This document shows, in pieces, positions 1 to 6,633 of a stretch of 17,054 nt of DNA. This stretch comes from a bacterium UBA2219 (GTDB lineage: Bacteria > Desulfobacterota > Deferrimicrobia > Deferrimicrobiales > Deferrimicrobiaceae). The notes beneath the pieces were generated by a model. It did no database searches, was not told where the DNA came from, and was given only the letters and a program-made list of their open reading frames with translations. Both the position numbers and the translations under genes were made by a program. Where the stretch lies: contig DCUH01000101.1 of NCBI GenBank assembly GCA_002327765.1, forward strand, positions 31,262 to 48,315. Direction: 5' to 3'. Every line of letters begins with the position of its first letter. The stretch's first letter is position 1.

Positions 1-266
1 AGGTCCTTCCTGGCGTTCGCGGCCAGGACGGATACCGGCTCCGGCGTCTTCCCGATGTCGGGGGCCCGGATCACCCGCAGTCCCTCGCGGGGGGGGGCGC
101 CGGGTCTCGAATCGTCGCGCAGGCAGCGGGCAGCGGTCACGAGCAGTCCCGGAGCCACCATGAAAGCCGTTCCGATCGACGGGGTGATGGCGTTCGCCTC
201 GAGGGGAGACGAGGACAGGACCGCGTAGATCGCCTCCCGGTTGTCCGCCAGCGCTTTCTCGAACAT
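1..266 (-). CDS. Trypsin-like fold protein, catalytic His replaced by Arg (5' part, runs off left edge)
   Basis: Reading the minus strand from an ATG at 266 gives 88 codons without a stop up to the window edge, so the C-terminal part is missing. A strong ribosome site (GGAAAGGAG, complement of 272-280) lies 5 bases before the ATG, and a promoter candidate lies upstream. Residues 30-49 read SIGTAF-MVAPGLLVTAARCL, which matches the strand and helix start around the active-site His of chymotrypsin-fold (S1) proteases, normally GTGFLV..G.VLTAAHCV. Here the His position is Arg47, so proteolysis by the usual triad looks impossible unless another residue substitutes. The 29 residues before this motif show no signal peptide, suggesting a cytoplasmic protein. 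The Asp and Ser regions lie outside the window. A run of nine G (89-97) falls in codons 54-58. What is seen is the motif; the family assignment is inference from a short segment. It could be a pseudoprotease domain of a larger multidomain protein. Confidence 0.6.
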   Translation of the reverse strand, partial: MFEKALADNREAIYAVLSSSPLEANAITPSIGTAFMVAPGLLVTAARCLRDDSRPGAPPREGLRVIRAPDIGKTPEPVSVLAANARKD

Positions 267-271
267 GTGGG

Positions 272-280
272 CTCCTTTCC
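272..280 (-). promoter_or_regulatory. Ribosome binding site of the leftward trypsin-like gene
   Basis: The complement of 272-280 reads GGAAAGGAG and ends 5 bases before the ATG at 266. This near-consensus site is the main reason for choosing that start, since the gene runs off the window and cannot be judged by length. Confidence 0.7.
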
Positions 281-299
281 GGGATGGTCCGGGGGGATT

Positions 300-329
300 A
301 TTCTCTTCCGTGGAACTCAATCCTGTCAA
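300..329 (-). promoter_or_regulatory. Sigma70-like promoter for the leftward gene
   Basis: On the minus strand a perfect TTGACA (complement of 324-329) is followed after 18 bases by GAGAAT (complement of 300-305, 4 of 6 matches to TATAAT). An alternative -10, AATAAT (297-302), has 5 of 6 matches but a spacing of 21. The site lies in one of the few A+T-rich patches of the window and points at the ATG at 266. No equally good plus-strand promoter was found in this divergent 128-base gap for the epimerase at 395; CTGTCA (323-328) with TAGTAT (348-353) is a weak possibility with 19-base spacing. Nothing else is visible in 267-394. Confidence 0.5.
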
Positions 330-381
330 GCGGTTCCGGTTCTTTGGTAGTATTGAGGCAAGCGCTTCGGGCAGCGCATCC

Positions 382-388
382 GGGGAGG
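382..388 (+). promoter_or_regulatory. Ribosome binding site that sets the epimerase start at 395
   Basis: GGGGAGG ends 6 bases before the ATG at 395. The same reading frame is open back to an ATG at 284, but that longer form would add 37 residues before the Rossmann motif and would overlap the divergent promoter region. The site therefore favours 395. Confidence 0.75.
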
Positions 389-394
389 TCCTTC

Positions 395-1345
395 ATGCCC
401 TTCAACGTCTTCGTCACCGGGACCGCCGGCTTCATCGGGTCCCATGTGGCCGAGGCCCTTCTTTCCCGTGGCGACCGGGTCTTCGGCCTCGACAACTTCG
501 ACCCGTTCTACGACCGTGCGATCAAGGAGGAGAACCTTTCCCTCCTGCGGGAACGGCCGGGTTTCTCCTTCCTGGAAGGGGACATCCGGGACCCGGAGGC
601 GCTGGCCCGCTGGGGGCCCGGGATCCGCCCCGACGCCATCATCCACCTGGCGGCGAAGGCGGGTGTCCGCCCCTCGGTGGCGGACCCCGCGGGATACGCG
701 GACGTGAACGTCAATGGGACGATCCGCGTCCTCGAATGGGCGCGCGGGCGCGGGGCGCCGAAGGTGCTGTTCGCCTCCTCCTCGTCGGTCTACGGCGGCA
801 ACACCAAGGTCCCCTTCTCCGAGGAAGACTTCGTGGACCACCCCGTGAGCCCGTACGCGGCGACGAAGAAGGCCGGGGAGCTCCTGTGCCACACCTGGTG
901 CCACCTGTACGGCATGAACGTGGCCGCCCTGCGGTTCTTCACCGTCTACGGGCCGCGGCAGCGCCCCGAGATGGCGATCCACAAGTTCACGCGCCGGATC
1001 TGCGAGGGGAAGGGGATCGAGATCTACGGGGACGGTTCGTCCCGCCGCGACTACACCTTCATCGACGACATCGTCTCCGGGGTGCTTGGCGCCCTCAACG
1101 CCCCACCGGGGTTCCGCGTGTACAATTTGGGGGAATCCGCGACGATCTCCCTCTCCGACCTCGTCTCCCTGCTGGAGAAGGCGTGCGGCCGGCCCGCGCT
1201 GCGCCGTCCCGTCCCTTTCCAGCCGGGCGACGTGCCGGTGACCTACGCGGACATCTCGCGCGCGAGGGCCGAGATCGGGTACGATCCGCACACCCCGATC
1301 GAGAAAGGAATCGTGCGTTTCGTCGAATGGTATCGGGGTCGGTAA
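395..1345 (+). CDS. NAD-dependent nucleotide-sugar epimerase, UDP-glucuronate 4-epimerase type
   Basis: This 316-residue extended short-chain dehydrogenase begins with the Rossmann motif TGTAGFIG at residues 8-15, directly after the start. The catalytic pattern is complete: a serine run followed by VYGG and, further on, Tyr154-A-A-T-Lys158 (YxxxK). The segment NFDPFYDRAIKEENL after the second strand is typical of the CapI/LspL group, which interconverts UDP-glucuronate and UDP-galacturonate through a 4-keto intermediate with bound NAD. UDP-glucose 4-epimerase or a related 4,6-dehydratase activity cannot be excluded from sequence alone. The product would supply activated uronic acids for capsule, LPS or exopolysaccharide made at the inner membrane. 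It is the first gene of the rightward run and lies 36 bases before the FBPase gene, so it may share a transcript with fbp and pgi, which lead to the hexose phosphates it ultimately depends on. No truncation is seen. Confidence 0.85.
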   Translation: MPFNVFVTGTAGFIGSHVAEALLSRGDRVFGLDNFDPFYDRAIKEENLSLLRERPGFSFLEGDIRDPEALARWGPGIRPDAIIHLAAKAGVRPSVADPAGYADVNVNGTIRVLEWARGRGAPKVLFASSSSVYGGNTKVPFSEEDFVDHPVSPYAATKKAGELLCHTWCHLYGMNVAALRFFTVYGPRQRPEMAIHKFTRRICEGKGIEIYGDGSSRRDYTFIDDIVSGVLGALNAPPGFRVYNLGESATISLSDLVSLLEKACGRPALRRPVPFQPGDVPVTYADISRARAEIGYDPHTPIEKGIVRFVEWYRGR

Positions 1346-1346
1346 A

Positions 1347-1376
1347 CCCTCCAAAGCAACAAATGGAGAAGGGGGG
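1347..1376 (+). promoter_or_regulatory. Possible hairpin around the ribosome site of the FBPase gene
   Basis: In the 36-base gap, CTCCA (1349-1353) can pair with TGGAG (1364-1368). Alternatively CCCTCC (1347-1352) can pair with the G run at 1371-1376, the likely Shine-Dalgarno of the gene starting at 1382. Either fold would affect access to the ribosome site. The stems are only 5-6 pairs and there is no T run, so this is not a terminator and may be chance. Confidence 0.2.
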
Positions 1377-1381
1377 ACCCA

Positions 1382-2488
1382 ATGAAGGTGACGCTGTCGG
1401 TGATCAAGGCGGACATCGGTTCCATCGGGGGCCATATCCGGCCGAGCGAGAGGCTGTTGGAGACGGTAGGGAAGATCGTCGCGGAGGAGGGGAAAGGCCT
1501 TCTCATCGATTCCTACATCGGGTTCACCGGCGACGACATCGCAATACTGATGTCCCACACGTCCGGCACGGGGAGCGAAAAGGTCCACAAGCTCGCCTGG
1601 AACGCCTTCCTCGGGGGCACCGCGACGGCGAAGGCGCAGGGGCTCTACGGCGCCGGGCAGGACCTGCTGAAGGACGCCTTCTCCGGAAACGTGAAGGGCA
1701 TGGGGCCCGCGGTGGCGGAGATGGAGTTCGAGGAGCGCCCCAGCGAGCCGTTTCTTCTCTTCGCGGCGGACAAGACCGACCCGGGGGCGTACAACCTTCC
1801 TTGCTACCTGGCGTTCGCGGACCCCATGGTATCCTCCGGGCTGATCCTCTCGCCGAAGGTCGGGAAGGGGTTCACTTTCCGGATAATGGACGTCATGAAC
1901 ACGGAAGGGGACCGGGTGATCGACCTGAACGCCCCGGAGGACCTCTACGACATCGCGGCGCTTCTGCGCGACCAGGAGCGGTTCGTGGTCGAGTCGATCC
2001 GGTCGCGCGCCACGGGCGAGATCGCCGCGTCGGTGAGTACCACGCGGCTTCACAACATCGCCGGGAAATACACCGGGAAGGACGATCCGGTGATGCTCGC
2101 GCGGACCCAGGGGAACTTCCCTGCGACGGGGGAAGTGCTCGCGCCGTACAGCATCGGCCATTTCGTCGCGGGGTTCATGCGCGGCAGCCACCACGGGTCG
2201 CTGATGCCCGTTCCGAAGAACACGGGGACGTCGTTCTTCGACGGCCCGCCGATCGTGTCCTGCCTCGCGTTTTCCATGAAAGAGGGGCGTTTCACGGAGC
2301 CGGCCGACACCTTCGCCCATCCGTACTGGGACTACGTCCGCGCGAAGACCTCCGCCAAGTCCGAGGAGCTGCGCCGGCAGGGATTCTTCGGGCCGGCGAT
2401 GCTGCCGTACAGCGAGCTGGAATACGGCGGGATCGTGGAGCGGCTGAAGGACATGGACCGCCGGTTCCGCACTCTGGGGGAAAAGTAG
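1382..2488 (+). CDS. fbp: Archaeal-type (class V) fructose-1,6-bisphosphate aldolase/phosphatase
   Basis: This 368-residue protein matches the bifunctional FBP aldolase/phosphatase family first known from archaea. That enzyme condenses triose phosphates to fructose 1,6-bisphosphate and then removes the 1-phosphate, making gluconeogenesis one-way. Metal-binding residues sit at family positions: Asp11 and His18 (KADIGSIGGH) and Asp51-Asp52 (GFTGDDI). The pair needed for the aldolase step, Tyr229/Lys232 in the Sulfolobus enzyme as I recall it, is present one residue later as Tyr230 and Lys233 in IAGKYTGKDDP. A late Tyr348 (ELEYGG) fits the C-terminal tyrosine that closes the site. Length is as expected. 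The ATG at 1382 has a G-rich ribosome site 5 bases upstream. The gene lies 12 bases before pgi, the next step towards glucose-6-phosphate. This class is usual in archaea and in some autotrophic or thermophilic bacteria. Identification is secure; bifunctionality is inferred from conserved residues. Confidence 0.93.
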   Translation: MKVTLSVIKADIGSIGGHIRPSERLLETVGKIVAEEGKGLLIDSYIGFTGDDIAILMSHTSGTGSEKVHKLAWNAFLGGTATAKAQGLYGAGQDLLKDAFSGNVKGMGPAVAEMEFEERPSEPFLLFAADKTDPGAYNLPCYLAFADPMVSSGLILSPKVGKGFTFRIMDVMNTEGDRVIDLNAPEDLYDIAALLRDQERFVVESIRSRATGEIAASVSTTRLHNIAGKYTGKDDPVMLARTQGNFPATGEVLAPYSIGHFVAGFMRGSHHGSLMPVPKNTGTSFFDGPPIVSCLAFSMKEGRFTEPADTFAHPYWDYVRAKTSAKSEELRRQGFFGPAMLPYSELEYGGIVERLKDMDRRFRTLGEK

Positions 2489-2500
2489 ACAGGAGGCGAC

Positions 2501-3916
2501 ATGCGAGGCGGAATCCGTTTCCGGTTCGATTTTTCGCTGGTGGGGGAGAGCAACCTGTCCTCGGGGGAAGGGATCTCCGCGGCCGACTTCCGTTGCGCGA
2601 TGGAGCAGGTCGACCGGGCGGTGGAGGCCCTCGAGGCAAAGCGCCTGCGCGGCGAGATCGGCTTCCCCGACCTGCCGTTCCTCGCTCCCGAGGCGCGGGC
2701 GATCGCGGGGGATGCGAAGGCGCTCATGAAAAAGTACACCCACCTCCTGGTGCTCGGGATCGGCGGCTCGGCGCTGGGTACCCGGGCGGTGTACGAGGCA
2801 GTGGGGGGGGCGGCGGCGAGGCGCGGCCTCGCGCTCTCCGTGGCGGACAACGTGGACCCCGACGCCTTCTTTCCGCTGATCGCGGCGCACCCGATGAAGA
2901 AGACGCTCGTCGTCGCGATCAGCAAGTCGGGCGGAACCGCCGAGACCAACGCCCAGCTCTCCATCGCGATCGCCGCCCTCAAGAAAGCCGTCGGGAAGCG
3001 GTGGAAGGAGCAGCTGATCCTCGTGACCGACCCGGAGAAAGGCGTCTTCCGCCGGATGGCCGAGGCGGAGGGGCTGCAAAGCTACGCCGTGCCGCCGAAC
3101 GTCGGGGGGCGCTTCTCCGTCCTGACGCCGGTGGGCCTTCTTCCCCTTTCCGCGGCCGGGGTTCGCATCGGGGCGCTCCTCGACGGCGCCGCGCAGATGG
3201 AGTCCGTCTTTCGCCACACGAAGGGGACCGACAACCCCGTGCGGTTCGCCGCCGCCGTCTACGCGCACTACCTCTACCAGGTACCGAAGCCGGTGCAGGT
3301 CTGGTTCACCTACGGCGCCGGACTGGACCGGGTAGCGGAGTGGTGGCAGCAGCTTTGGGGAGAGAGCCTTGGAAAAAAGCGGGCCTGCGGCAGCCCGGTC
3401 GGGCAGACGCCCGCCCGCGCGCTGGGCGTCACCGATCAGCATTCCCAGGTGCAGCTGTACCAGGACGGCCCGGCGGACAAGGTGTTCACTTTCGTTCGAT
3501 GGTCGGCGGGACGGGAGAAAGGGATCGTCCCCAGGGCCGGGTTCGCCCCCGACATGGCGATGCTCGGCGGGCGCCCCCTGCGCGACCTCTTCGACGCGGA
3601 GTTCGAGGGGACGATCGGCGCCCTTTGGGCCGCCGGCCGCCCCATCGTCCGGATGGAGATCGGCGCGAGGGACGAGGAGCACGTCGGCGCCTTCCTCCAT
3701 TTCTGGGAATGGGTGACGGCCATCGTCGGGGAATGCGCGGGGATCGACCCGTTCGACCAGCCCGGGGTCGAGGAGGGGAAGAAGATTGCCAGGGCGTTGA
3801 TGGGAGAGAGGGGGTCCGAGGAGCGCCGCGCGGAGTTCGACCGCCGGATCGCCGGCATCCGGAGGGCGGAGATCCGCATCGGGGAGGATCCCCCGGCCCG
3901 CAAGGGGAGGAGGTAG
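2501..3916 (+). CDS. pgi: Glucose-6-phosphate isomerase
   Basis: This 471-residue cytoplasmic enzyme interconverts fructose-6-phosphate and glucose-6-phosphate. Two sugar isomerase (SIS) domains are visible. The first holds LGIGGSALGTRAVYEA (about residues 84-99) and the phosphate loop ISKSGGTAET; the family signature GGRFSVLTPVGL follows. Catalytic residues expected from Bacillus-type enzymes are present: Glu288 (WGESLGKK), His314 (TDQHSQ) and a lysine at 427/428 in FDQPGVEEGKK. Length fits the short bacterial form of about 450 residues, with a basic, probably disordered C-terminal tail (about 30 residues). The ATG at 2501 follows an AGGAGG ribosome site by 5 bases. It directly follows the FBP aldolase/phosphatase gene, so the pair makes glucose-6-phosphate from triose phosphates. 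The stop codon TAG is immediately followed by the mutL start with no spacer, so its last codons contain the mutL ribosome site. Confidence 0.96.
   Translation: MRGGIRFRFDFSLVGESNLSSGEGISAADFRCAMEQVDRAVEALEAKRLRGEIGFPDLPFLAPEARAIAGDAKALMKKYTHLLVLGIGGSALGTRAVYEAVGGAAARRGLALSVADNVDPDAFFPLIAAHPMKKTLVVAISKSGGTAETNAQLSIAIAALKKAVGKRWKEQLILVTDPEKGVFRRMAEAEGLQSYAVPPNVGGRFSVLTPVGLLPLSAAGVRIGALLDGAAQMESVFRHTKGTDNPVRFAAAVYAHYLYQVPKPVQVWFTYGAGLDRVAEWWQQLWGESLGKKRACGSPVGQTPARALGVTDQHSQVQLYQDGPADKVFTFVRWSAGREKGIVPRAGFAPDMAMLGGRPLRDLFDAEFEGTIGALWAAGRPIVRMEIGARDEEHVGAFLHFWEWVTAIVGECAGIDPFDQPGVEEGKKIARALMGERGSEERRAEFDRRIAGIRRAEIRIGEDPPARKGRR
3904..3913 (+). promoter_or_regulatory. Ribosome binding site supporting the TTG start of mutL
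   Basis: GGGGAGGAGG lies in the last codons of pgi and ends 3 bases before TTG at 3917; its GGGGAGG half ends 6 bases before. No ATG or GTG lies between it and the conserved MutL N terminus, so TTG is the only sensible start. Confidence 0.7.
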
Positions 3917-5671
3917 TTGTCCGGGCGGATCCGGTCGCTGCCGGACGAGGTGGTCAACCGGATCGCCGCGGGGGAAGTGGTCGAGCGCCCCGCCTCGGTC
4001 CTGAAGGAGCTGCTGGAGAACGCGGTCGACTCCGGGGCGTCGAACGTCGAGGCGGAGGTGGCCGGCCCCTTCCCGTTCACCCTCAGGGTGACCGACGACG
4101 GTTGCGGCATGACCCCGGAGGAGGCCGGGCTCGCCCTGCGGCGGCACACCACGAGCAAGATCGCGTCGGCCGACGATCTCGAACGCATCGGGAGCTTCGG
4201 TTTCCGGGGCGAGGCGCTGCCGTCGATCGCCTCGGTGTCGCGCCTTTCCCTGGTCACGAGGCCGCCGGGCCGTGATACGGCGACGGAGTTGACGTCGGAG
4301 GGCGGCGAGGTGCGATCGGTCCGCGAGGCGGGCGCCCCCAAGGGGACGACCGTCACCGTGTCCGGGCTGTTCGACAACGTCCCCGCCCGCCGGAAGTTCC
4401 TCAAGAGCGAGCGGACGGAGACGGCCCACCTTCGCGACGTCTTCCACGGCGTGGCGATCCCCGGGGAGGGGATCTCTTTCCGGTACGCCGACTCCGGCGC
4501 GGCCGTCTTCTACGAAAGCCGGGAGTCCGCGCTCGACCGTGCGCGGAAGCACGCGGGGGAAGACGCGCAGTATCTCGTGCCCGTCGACCGGTCCTCGGCC
4601 TTCTTCCGCGTCTTCGGGTGGGCGGGGCTTCCCCAGATCTCGCGCGCGGGCGCGTCGGGCCTCTGGTTCTTCGTCAACGGCCGGCGGTTCCGCGACCGGG
4701 GTCTCTACGCGGCGGTGCGGGAGGCCTACCGCGGAATCCTGCCGGCGGACCGCCTCCCCACGGTGTACCTCTTCATCACCTGCGCCCCCGGCGAGGTGGA
4801 CGTCAACGTGCACCCGGCGAAGACCGAGGTCCGGTTCCGGTACCCGAGGGACCTGAACGAGCTCGTTCGCCACGCGATCGGGCTGGCGCTCGGCGAGCCC
4901 GCGGCGGGGGCGGAGCGACCCGGGTTCCCGCATCCGGCCGCATGGGGACGTCCCGACGCCCCGCGCTTTTCCGGCGGCCCGCCGGGAGGGGCCCCGGAAG
5001 CGCTATTTCGCGGCGAGGCCTGGACGCTGCCGGCGGCGCTGCCTTTCCCTCCGGCCGATGGCGGGGGGGAGGCCGCGGGCGAGAGGTTCTTCTCCTCTTT
5101 GAGGCCCGTGGGGCAGGTGCTGGGGACGTTCCTGGTATGCGAGGGGGAGGGCGCGATGATCCTGGTCGACCAGCATGCGGCGGACGAGCGGATCGTCTTC
5201 GCCCGGCTGAAGGACCGGTACCTGGGACGGGGCGCGCCCGTGCAGGGATGGCTCCGGCCGGTGGAGGTTGCGCTTCCCGGCGTCCTCGAGGACGAGCGGG
5301 AAGTCGTCGCGTCGTTCCTGGAGCGTACGGGGTTCGTCTTCGAGATGGCGGGGGAAAGGGCGATCCGCATCACCGGCGGGCCCGCCGTGCTGTCCGGGTT
5401 CGACGCGACGGGGTGGTGGGAGGAGCTGTGCGAGTCGCTCCGCGCGCAGGAGACAGGCCCCAAGGACATCTTCAACGCGGACCGGGAGCTCTGGCGGATG
5501 GCGTGCCACTCCTCCATTCGCGGCGGCGACCCGGTCGGCCCCGACCGGGCGCGGCGGCTCCTCTCGGAGCTCGACGAAGCGGTGGCCGCGCACAGCTGCC
5601 CCCACGGCCGGCCCGTGTGGGTCCGCATCGAACGCGCCCGCCTCGACGCCATGTTCCGCCGCACGGGATGA
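3917..5671 (+). CDS. mutL: DNA mismatch repair protein MutL
   Basis: This 584-residue protein has an N-terminal GHKL ATPase with the family motifs in order: IAAGEVVERPASVLKELLEN (residues 16-35, general base Glu31, metal-binding Asn35), DDGCGM, HTTSKI, GFRGEAL and GTTVTVSGLFDNVPARRKFL. A poor, Pro/Gly-rich linker (about 335-385) leads to the C-terminal dimerisation domain. That domain carries endonuclease and metal-site motifs: DQHAADE at 418-424, ACH at 529-531 and CPHGRP at 561-566. The two cysteines Cys530 and Cys561 have the same spacing as those I recall for Bacillus MutL. The protein should therefore nick DNA like MutL of organisms lacking MutH. One oddity: the motif DQHA-x2-E-x4-E ends in Ala429, not Glu. 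The start is TTG, abutting the pgi stop. The end overlaps miaA by 4 bases (ATGA). Its partner mutS begins at 16942. Confidence 0.96.
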   Translation: MSGRIRSLPDEVVNRIAAGEVVERPASVLKELLENAVDSGASNVEAEVAGPFPFTLRVTDDGCGMTPEEAGLALRRHTTSKIASADDLERIGSFGFRGEALPSIASVSRLSLVTRPPGRDTATELTSEGGEVRSVREAGAPKGTTVTVSGLFDNVPARRKFLKSERTETAHLRDVFHGVAIPGEGISFRYADSGAAVFYESRESALDRARKHAGEDAQYLVPVDRSSAFFRVFGWAGLPQISRAGASGLWFFVNGRRFRDRGLYAAVREAYRGILPADRLPTVYLFITCAPGEVDVNVHPAKTEVRFRYPRDLNELVRHAIGLALGEPAAGAERPGFPHPAAWGRPDAPRFSGGPPGGAPEALFRGEAWTLPAALPFPPADGGGEAAGERFFSSLRPVGQVLGTFLVCEGEGAMILVDQHAADERIVFARLKDRYLGRGAPVQGWLRPVEVALPGVLEDEREVVASFLERTGFVFEMAGERAIRITGGPAVLSGFDATGWWEELCESLRAQETGPKDIFNADRELWRMACHSSIRGGDPVGPDRARRLLSELDEAVAAHSCPHGRPVWVRIERARLDAMFRRTG

Positions 5672-6585
5672 CGGCCCCCCGGATCATCGTCCTCTCCGGG
5701 CCCACCGCTTCCGGGAAGTCGGACCTCGCCATGGCGCTGGCGCGGGCCTTCCCTGTGGAGATCGTCAACGCCGATTCCATGCAGGTGTACCGGTTCCTCG
5801 ACATCGGGACCGCGAAGCCCTCGCCCGATGAACGCGCGGAGGTCCCCCATCACCTGATCGATGTCGCGGACCCCGACGAGCCGTACAACGCGGGGCGGTA
5901 CGTCGCCGACGCGGACCGGGCCATCTCGGGCATCGTCTCGCGCGGGAAGGCGCCGCTGGTCGTCGGGGGGACGGGGATGTACATCCGGGCGCTGCTCCGG
6001 GGGCTCGACCCGGCGCCGGCGGACCCGGCCGTCCGGGCCGAACTGGCTCGCCGGTGGGAGGAGGAAGGAGGCGGCGCGCTCCACGCCGAGTTGGCCCGCG
6101 TCGACCCGGATACGGCGGCGAGGGTCCACCCGTCCGACCGGCTCCGGGTCGTGCGCGCCCTCGAGATCGCCAAGGTCGCCGGGATCCCCGCCGGGAGGTC
6201 GCGCACCTCCTGGGCCGCCGACCGGGGGAGGTACCGGCCGCTCTTTCTCGCCCTGTGGCCCGGGCGGGAGGCGTTGTACCGGAGGATCGACGCGCGGACG
6301 GAGGGGATGTTCCGCAAAGGGCTGGTGAACGAGGTTCGGCGCCTCCTCGACATGGGGTACGGGCGGGAGCTGAAGCCCATGGGCGGCCTGGGGTACAGGC
6401 AGGCCGTCGCCCACCTGCTGGACGGCGTCCCCCTGGCCGAAGCGGTCGAATCAACGAAGAGGGACACGCGGCGGTACGCCAAGCGGCAGCTTACGTGGCT
6501 CGCCGCCGAGCCCGGCCTGGTGCGGGTCGCCCCGGAAGGGGCTCCGGAAGAGGTTTCCCGGAGGGTCAATATGTTCTTGTCGTAG
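5668..6585 (+). CDS. miaA: tRNA dimethylallyltransferase
   Basis: This 305-residue enzyme transfers a dimethylallyl group from DMAPP to N6 of A37 in tRNAs that read codons starting with U, which stabilises codon pairing. The P-loop GPTASGKS is at residues 11-18. It is followed by NADSMQVYR with catalytic Asp36, DIGTAKPS, the PHHLIDV segment, and GGTGMYIRALL, all standard MiaA motifs. The tRNA-binding C-terminal part ends with MGGLGYRQA and KRDTRRYAKRQLTWL. Length is normal. The ATG at 5668 overlaps the mutL stop (ATGA), and mutL-miaA neighbourhood is widespread in bacteria, with probable translational coupling. The gene is the last of its run; a 48-base A+T-rich gap follows. ispH at 12499 makes the DMAPP that it uses. 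Confidence 0.96.
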   Translation: MTAPRIIVLSGPTASGKSDLAMALARAFPVEIVNADSMQVYRFLDIGTAKPSPDERAEVPHHLIDVADPDEPYNAGRYVADADRAISGIVSRGKAPLVVGGTGMYIRALLRGLDPAPADPAVRAELARRWEEEGGGALHAELARVDPDTAARVHPSDRLRVVRALEIAKVAGIPAGRSRTSWAADRGRYRPLFLALWPGREALYRRIDARTEGMFRKGLVNEVRRLLDMGYGRELKPMGGLGYRQAVAHLLDGVPLAEAVESTKRDTRRYAKRQLTWLAAEPGLVRVAPEGAPEEVSRRVNMFLS

Positions 6586-6604
6586 CCGTAAATCAGAATA
6601 AAAT
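6577..6604 (+). promoter_or_regulatory. Candidate sigma70-like promoter before accA
   Basis: TTGTCG (6577-6582, 4 of 6 matches) and TAAAAT (6599-6604, 5 of 6) are separated by 16 bases. They lie over the miaA stop and the A+T-rich gap, which stands out strongly against the high-GC surroundings. It would start a transcript for accA and the aromatic genes with a leader of about 20-25 bases. No experimental support; the spacing is one base short of ideal. Confidence 0.45.
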
Positions 6605-6615
6605 ATGGGTTTACG
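6587..6615. repeat. Inverted repeat spanning the -10 of the accA promoter candidate
   Basis: CGTAAATC (6587-6594) can pair with GGTTTACG (6608-6615), giving 8 pairs including one G-U, around a 13-base loop that contains the TAAAAT box. As DNA, the six-base half-sites CGTAAA/TTTACG are perfectly symmetric. This could be an operator for a dimeric repressor. There is no T run, so it is not an intrinsic terminator for miaA. It may be chance in an A+T-rich gap. Confidence 0.3.
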
Positions 6616-6633
6616 CCACAACAGGAGCGCCGG

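Noticed and set aside
284..394. Longer epimerase start at 284
   Set aside because: It would add 37 residues before a Rossmann motif that normally begins the protein, lacks a good ribosome site, and overlaps the divergent promoter region; the start at 395 has GGGGAGG at proper spacing.
241..4275. A plus-strand frame open for 1344 codons in the wrong phase of fbp and pgi
   Set aside because: The translation is Arg/Gly-rich without motifs and overlaps well-identified genes in another frame; a GC artefact.
326..4933. A minus-strand frame open for 1535 codons across four plus-strand genes
   Set aside because: It lies antisense to epimerase, fbp, pgi and mutL, which all have full catalytic motifs. 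Its product is a low-complexity Arg/Pro/Gly/Asp-rich sequence without any recognisable motif. Long stop-free antisense frames are expected at this GC content.
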